DNA of 58,104 bases from Aliiglaciecola lipolytica E3 (GTDB lineage: Bacteria > Pseudomonadota > Gammaproteobacteria > Enterobacterales > Alteromonadaceae): the NCBI RefSeq assembly GCF_000314975.1, contig NZ_BAEN01000002.1:1-58104 (forward strand), written 5' to 3'. The notes beneath the pieces are model-generated. The model was not told the origin of the DNA, ran no database searches, and was given only the letters and a program-made list of their open reading frames with translations. Below are positions 56,876 to 58,104 of this stretch, in pieces; the first letter of the stretch is position 1, and each line of letters opens with the position of its first letter. The position numbers were made by a program, and so were the translations under genes.

Positions 56876-57418
56876 TTATAATCCTTCCGCTATATATTCA
56901 TTCTTAGTAACTAAGTAATTTTCCGCAGAAATCTTTAAGAATGAAATTTCATCTTCCGTTAGCTTGCGCGCCTGCTTAGCTGGGCTGCCGACATATAAAT
57001 AACCACTTTTTAAGGTTTTGTTAGGTGGTACCAAACATCCAGCACCGACAAAGACGTCATCTTCTACTACTGCACCGTCCATTATAATTGCGCCCATACC
57101 TACTAGAATGCGATCGCCTAAAGTACAACCATGAAGCATACATTTATGGCCTACAGTGACATCATCTCCAATAATTAACGGGTAGCCATCAGAATTGCTT
57201 ACGCTGCTGCGTGTTACGTGGAGTACCGTTGCGTCTTGTATATTGGTTCGATGGCCAATACGAATACTGTTCACATCTCCTCTAGCTGCAACTAATGGCC
57301 ATATACTTACATCATCTCCACAAATGATATCGCCTACCAAGATGCTTGAACTATCAACATAACAACTTTCTCCAAATTGGGGATGTATTCCCTTAAAAGG
57401 TGAAACTGATTTTTTCAT
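56876..57418 (-). CDS. gamma-carbonic-anhydrase-like hexapeptide protein
   Basis: The 180-residue protein is a left-handed beta-helix with hexapeptide repeats. It has the metal-ligand histidines in IGHRTNIQDATVLHV and TVGHKCMLHGC (three His in the usual spacing) and the Arg-Asp pair in AARGDVNSI. It belongs to the YrdA/PaaY-like group, for which carbonic anhydrase activity is often weak or unproved. It converges on the aroE-DUF1488 operon. Confidence 0.93.
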   Translation of the reverse strand: MKKSVSPFKGIHPQFGESCYVDSSSILVGDIICGDDVSIWPLVAARGDVNSIRIGHRTNIQDATVLHVTRSSVSNSDGYPLIIGDDVTVGHKCMLHGCTLGDRILVGMGAIIMDGAVVEDDVFVGAGCLVPPNKTLKSGYLYVGSPAKQARKLTEDEISFLKISAENYLVTKNEYIAEGL

Positions 57419-57613
57419 TTCGGTATTTGCCTGTTTGAATTTATTGTTAAAGAATTTCTAATATTAGCATTTTAAAAGCGTAAATTGTTCTAACTAACTT
57501 TCTCTAAATCTCCTTATTTCAGATAACTTTTAGTCTGATTGTGTCAAATAAGCAGCAATTCGTTTTAAAAATAATCAAACGGAAGCAATTTTGAAATTAT
57601 TTTAAATATTGGC

Positions 57614-57641
57614 TTGATCTTCAAAACAGGGTCTGTAGAAT
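57614..57641 (+). promoter_or_regulatory. rrn promoter P1
   Basis: TTGATC (57614-57619) and TAGAAT (57636-57641) are 16 bp apart and followed by a GC-rich discriminator (GCGCGCC). This fits growth-rate and ppGpp control of rRNA. Confidence 0.8.
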
Positions 57642-57788
57642 GCGCGCCTCGCTTCGGGACAATCACTAAAGAATGTCTCTTGCTCATCTCCTTTATTGAA
57701 GATGCAAAGCTAGCTGAAAGGCAAGTGTGAAGCGGGATGGCAACAAATTGGTAGTTTGAAATAATTTACAAAAAACCAAACAAAAATG

Positions 57789-57816
57789 TTGACATCAAAA
57801 CCGGAGAGTGTAGAAT
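57789..57816 (+). promoter_or_regulatory. rrn promoter P2
   Basis: A perfect -35 TTGACA (57789-57794) and TAGAAT (57811-57816) are spaced 16 bp, with an A-rich UP-element-like stretch just upstream (about 57765-57787) and a GCGCC discriminator. The block is similar to P1, about 175 bp downstream. Confidence 0.88.
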
Positions 57817-57892
57817 GCGCCTCCCGCTTGAGAGAGACCTAACGGACTCCTTCGGCAGACAAGATTCCAGGTAGCGTCACATGACAGCGACC

Positions 57893-57925
57893 TGATGTAG
57901 AAAACCTTCGGGAACTTCTACATCA
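57893..57925 (+). other. perfect hairpin in the rrn leader
   Basis: TGATGTAGAA and TTCTACATCA form a 10-bp perfect stem around a 13-base loop containing CCTTCGGG. No T-run follows. It probably belongs to leader RNA folding or processing. Confidence 0.7.
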
Positions 57926-57928
57926 AAC

Positions 57929-57940
57929 GTTCTTTAACAA
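57929..57940 (+). promoter_or_regulatory. rrn boxA antitermination element
   Basis: GTTCTTTAACAA matches the boxA core (TGCTCTTTAACA in E. coli), which loads NusB/NusE to prevent Rho termination in rRNA operons. It is about 75 bp before the 16S start. Confidence 0.85.
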
Positions 57941-58013
57941 TTTGCAACAAGACAATCTGTGTGGGCACTCATTATAAGAGTGCTTACCAAAAAAAGTTCA
58001 TATTTCGAAAATT

Positions 58014-58104
58014 TAATTGAAGAGTTTGATCATGGCTCAGATTGAACGCTGGCGGCAGGCCTAACACATGCAAGTCGAACGGTAGCAGGAAGTGCTTGCA
58101 CTTC
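58014..58104 (+). rRNA. rrs: 16S ribosomal RNA, 5' part only
   Basis: The sequence TTGAAGAGTTTGATCATGGC followed by TCAGATTGAACGCTGGCGGC is the universally conserved 16S 5' end; the first variable region (AGCAGGAAGTGCTTGCACTTC) begins before the window stops. The mature 5' end is placed by alignment to the E. coli start. The rest of the gene lies outside the window. Confidence 0.97.

Overview
The window looks like the replication-origin region of a marine gammaproteobacterium, most likely an Alteromonadales member (Alteromonas/Paraglaciecola-like). This is inferred from gene order and from protein character, not from a database match. The base composition is AT-rich. The conserved core is the atp operon, parAB-rsmG-mnmG, oriC, mioC-mnmE-yidC-rnpA-rpmH, dnaA-dnaN-recF-gyrB, glyQS, polA-spf-engB, trkA-rsmB-fmt-def, dprA-smg-tsaC-hemF-aroE, and finally an rrn operon whose 16S gene starts 91 bases before the window ends.

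Layout. Positions 1-1552 hold the edge of a chromosomal integron: an attC-like structure cut by the window start, a candidate attI, a canonical LexA box and a complete intI. A CBS-domain gene follows, then the complete nine-gene F1Fo ATP synthase operon (atpIBEFHAGDC) on the minus strand. Positions 9.5-13.8 kb carry parB, parA, rsmG and mnmG, all on the minus strand. Positions 13.8-14.2 kb are a well-marked oriC, with 14 GATC sites, four DnaA boxes, a perfect IHF consensus and an AT-rich stretch. A tandem array of seven 74-bp units abuts oriC directly. Each unit is a 65-bp two-hairpin element plus a 9-bp spacer. The same 65-bp element recurs as pairs at 9.3-9.5 kb and 16.0-16.1 kb. The segment 14.8-19.5 kb is accessory: a class I HMG-CoA reductase, a DUF4097 exported protein, and the remains of a polyol-catabolic operon (5'-truncated mannitol-dehydrogenase-family pseudogene, HAD phosphatase, SorC-type regulator).

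From 19.5 to 25.9 kb the minus strand carries a DnaC-like ATPase and a DnaT-like protein, followed in the direction of increasing coordinates by mioC, mnmE, yajQ, yidC, yidD, rnpA and rpmH. The plus-strand dnaA-dnaN-recF-gyrB cluster follows, with two parS sites inside recF. After it come a small lipoprotein, glyS/glyQ, tag, DUF2489, yihI, a cytochrome c4, engB, a shortened Spot 42 RNA, polA, trkH, a DUF2780 protein and trkA. Next are rsmB, fmt and def on the minus strand and, divergently, a LysM protein, dprA, smg, a zinc-ribbon protein, tsaC, hemF, aroE and a DUF1488 gene. A gamma-carbonic-anhydrase-like gene and a two-promoter rrn leader close the window.

Functional links. oriC, DnaA, DnaN, RecF and GyrB, the DnaT/DnaC-like pair, and ParA/ParB with two parS sites make this a replication, helicase-loading and segregation neighbourhood. 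The parts most worth a second look are the oriC-adjacent hairpin array with compensatory stem changes, the SOS-regulated integron platform, the DnaT/DnaC-like pair beside oriC, the HMG-CoA reductase bracketed by hairpin repeats, the decayed polyol operon and the shortened Spot 42.
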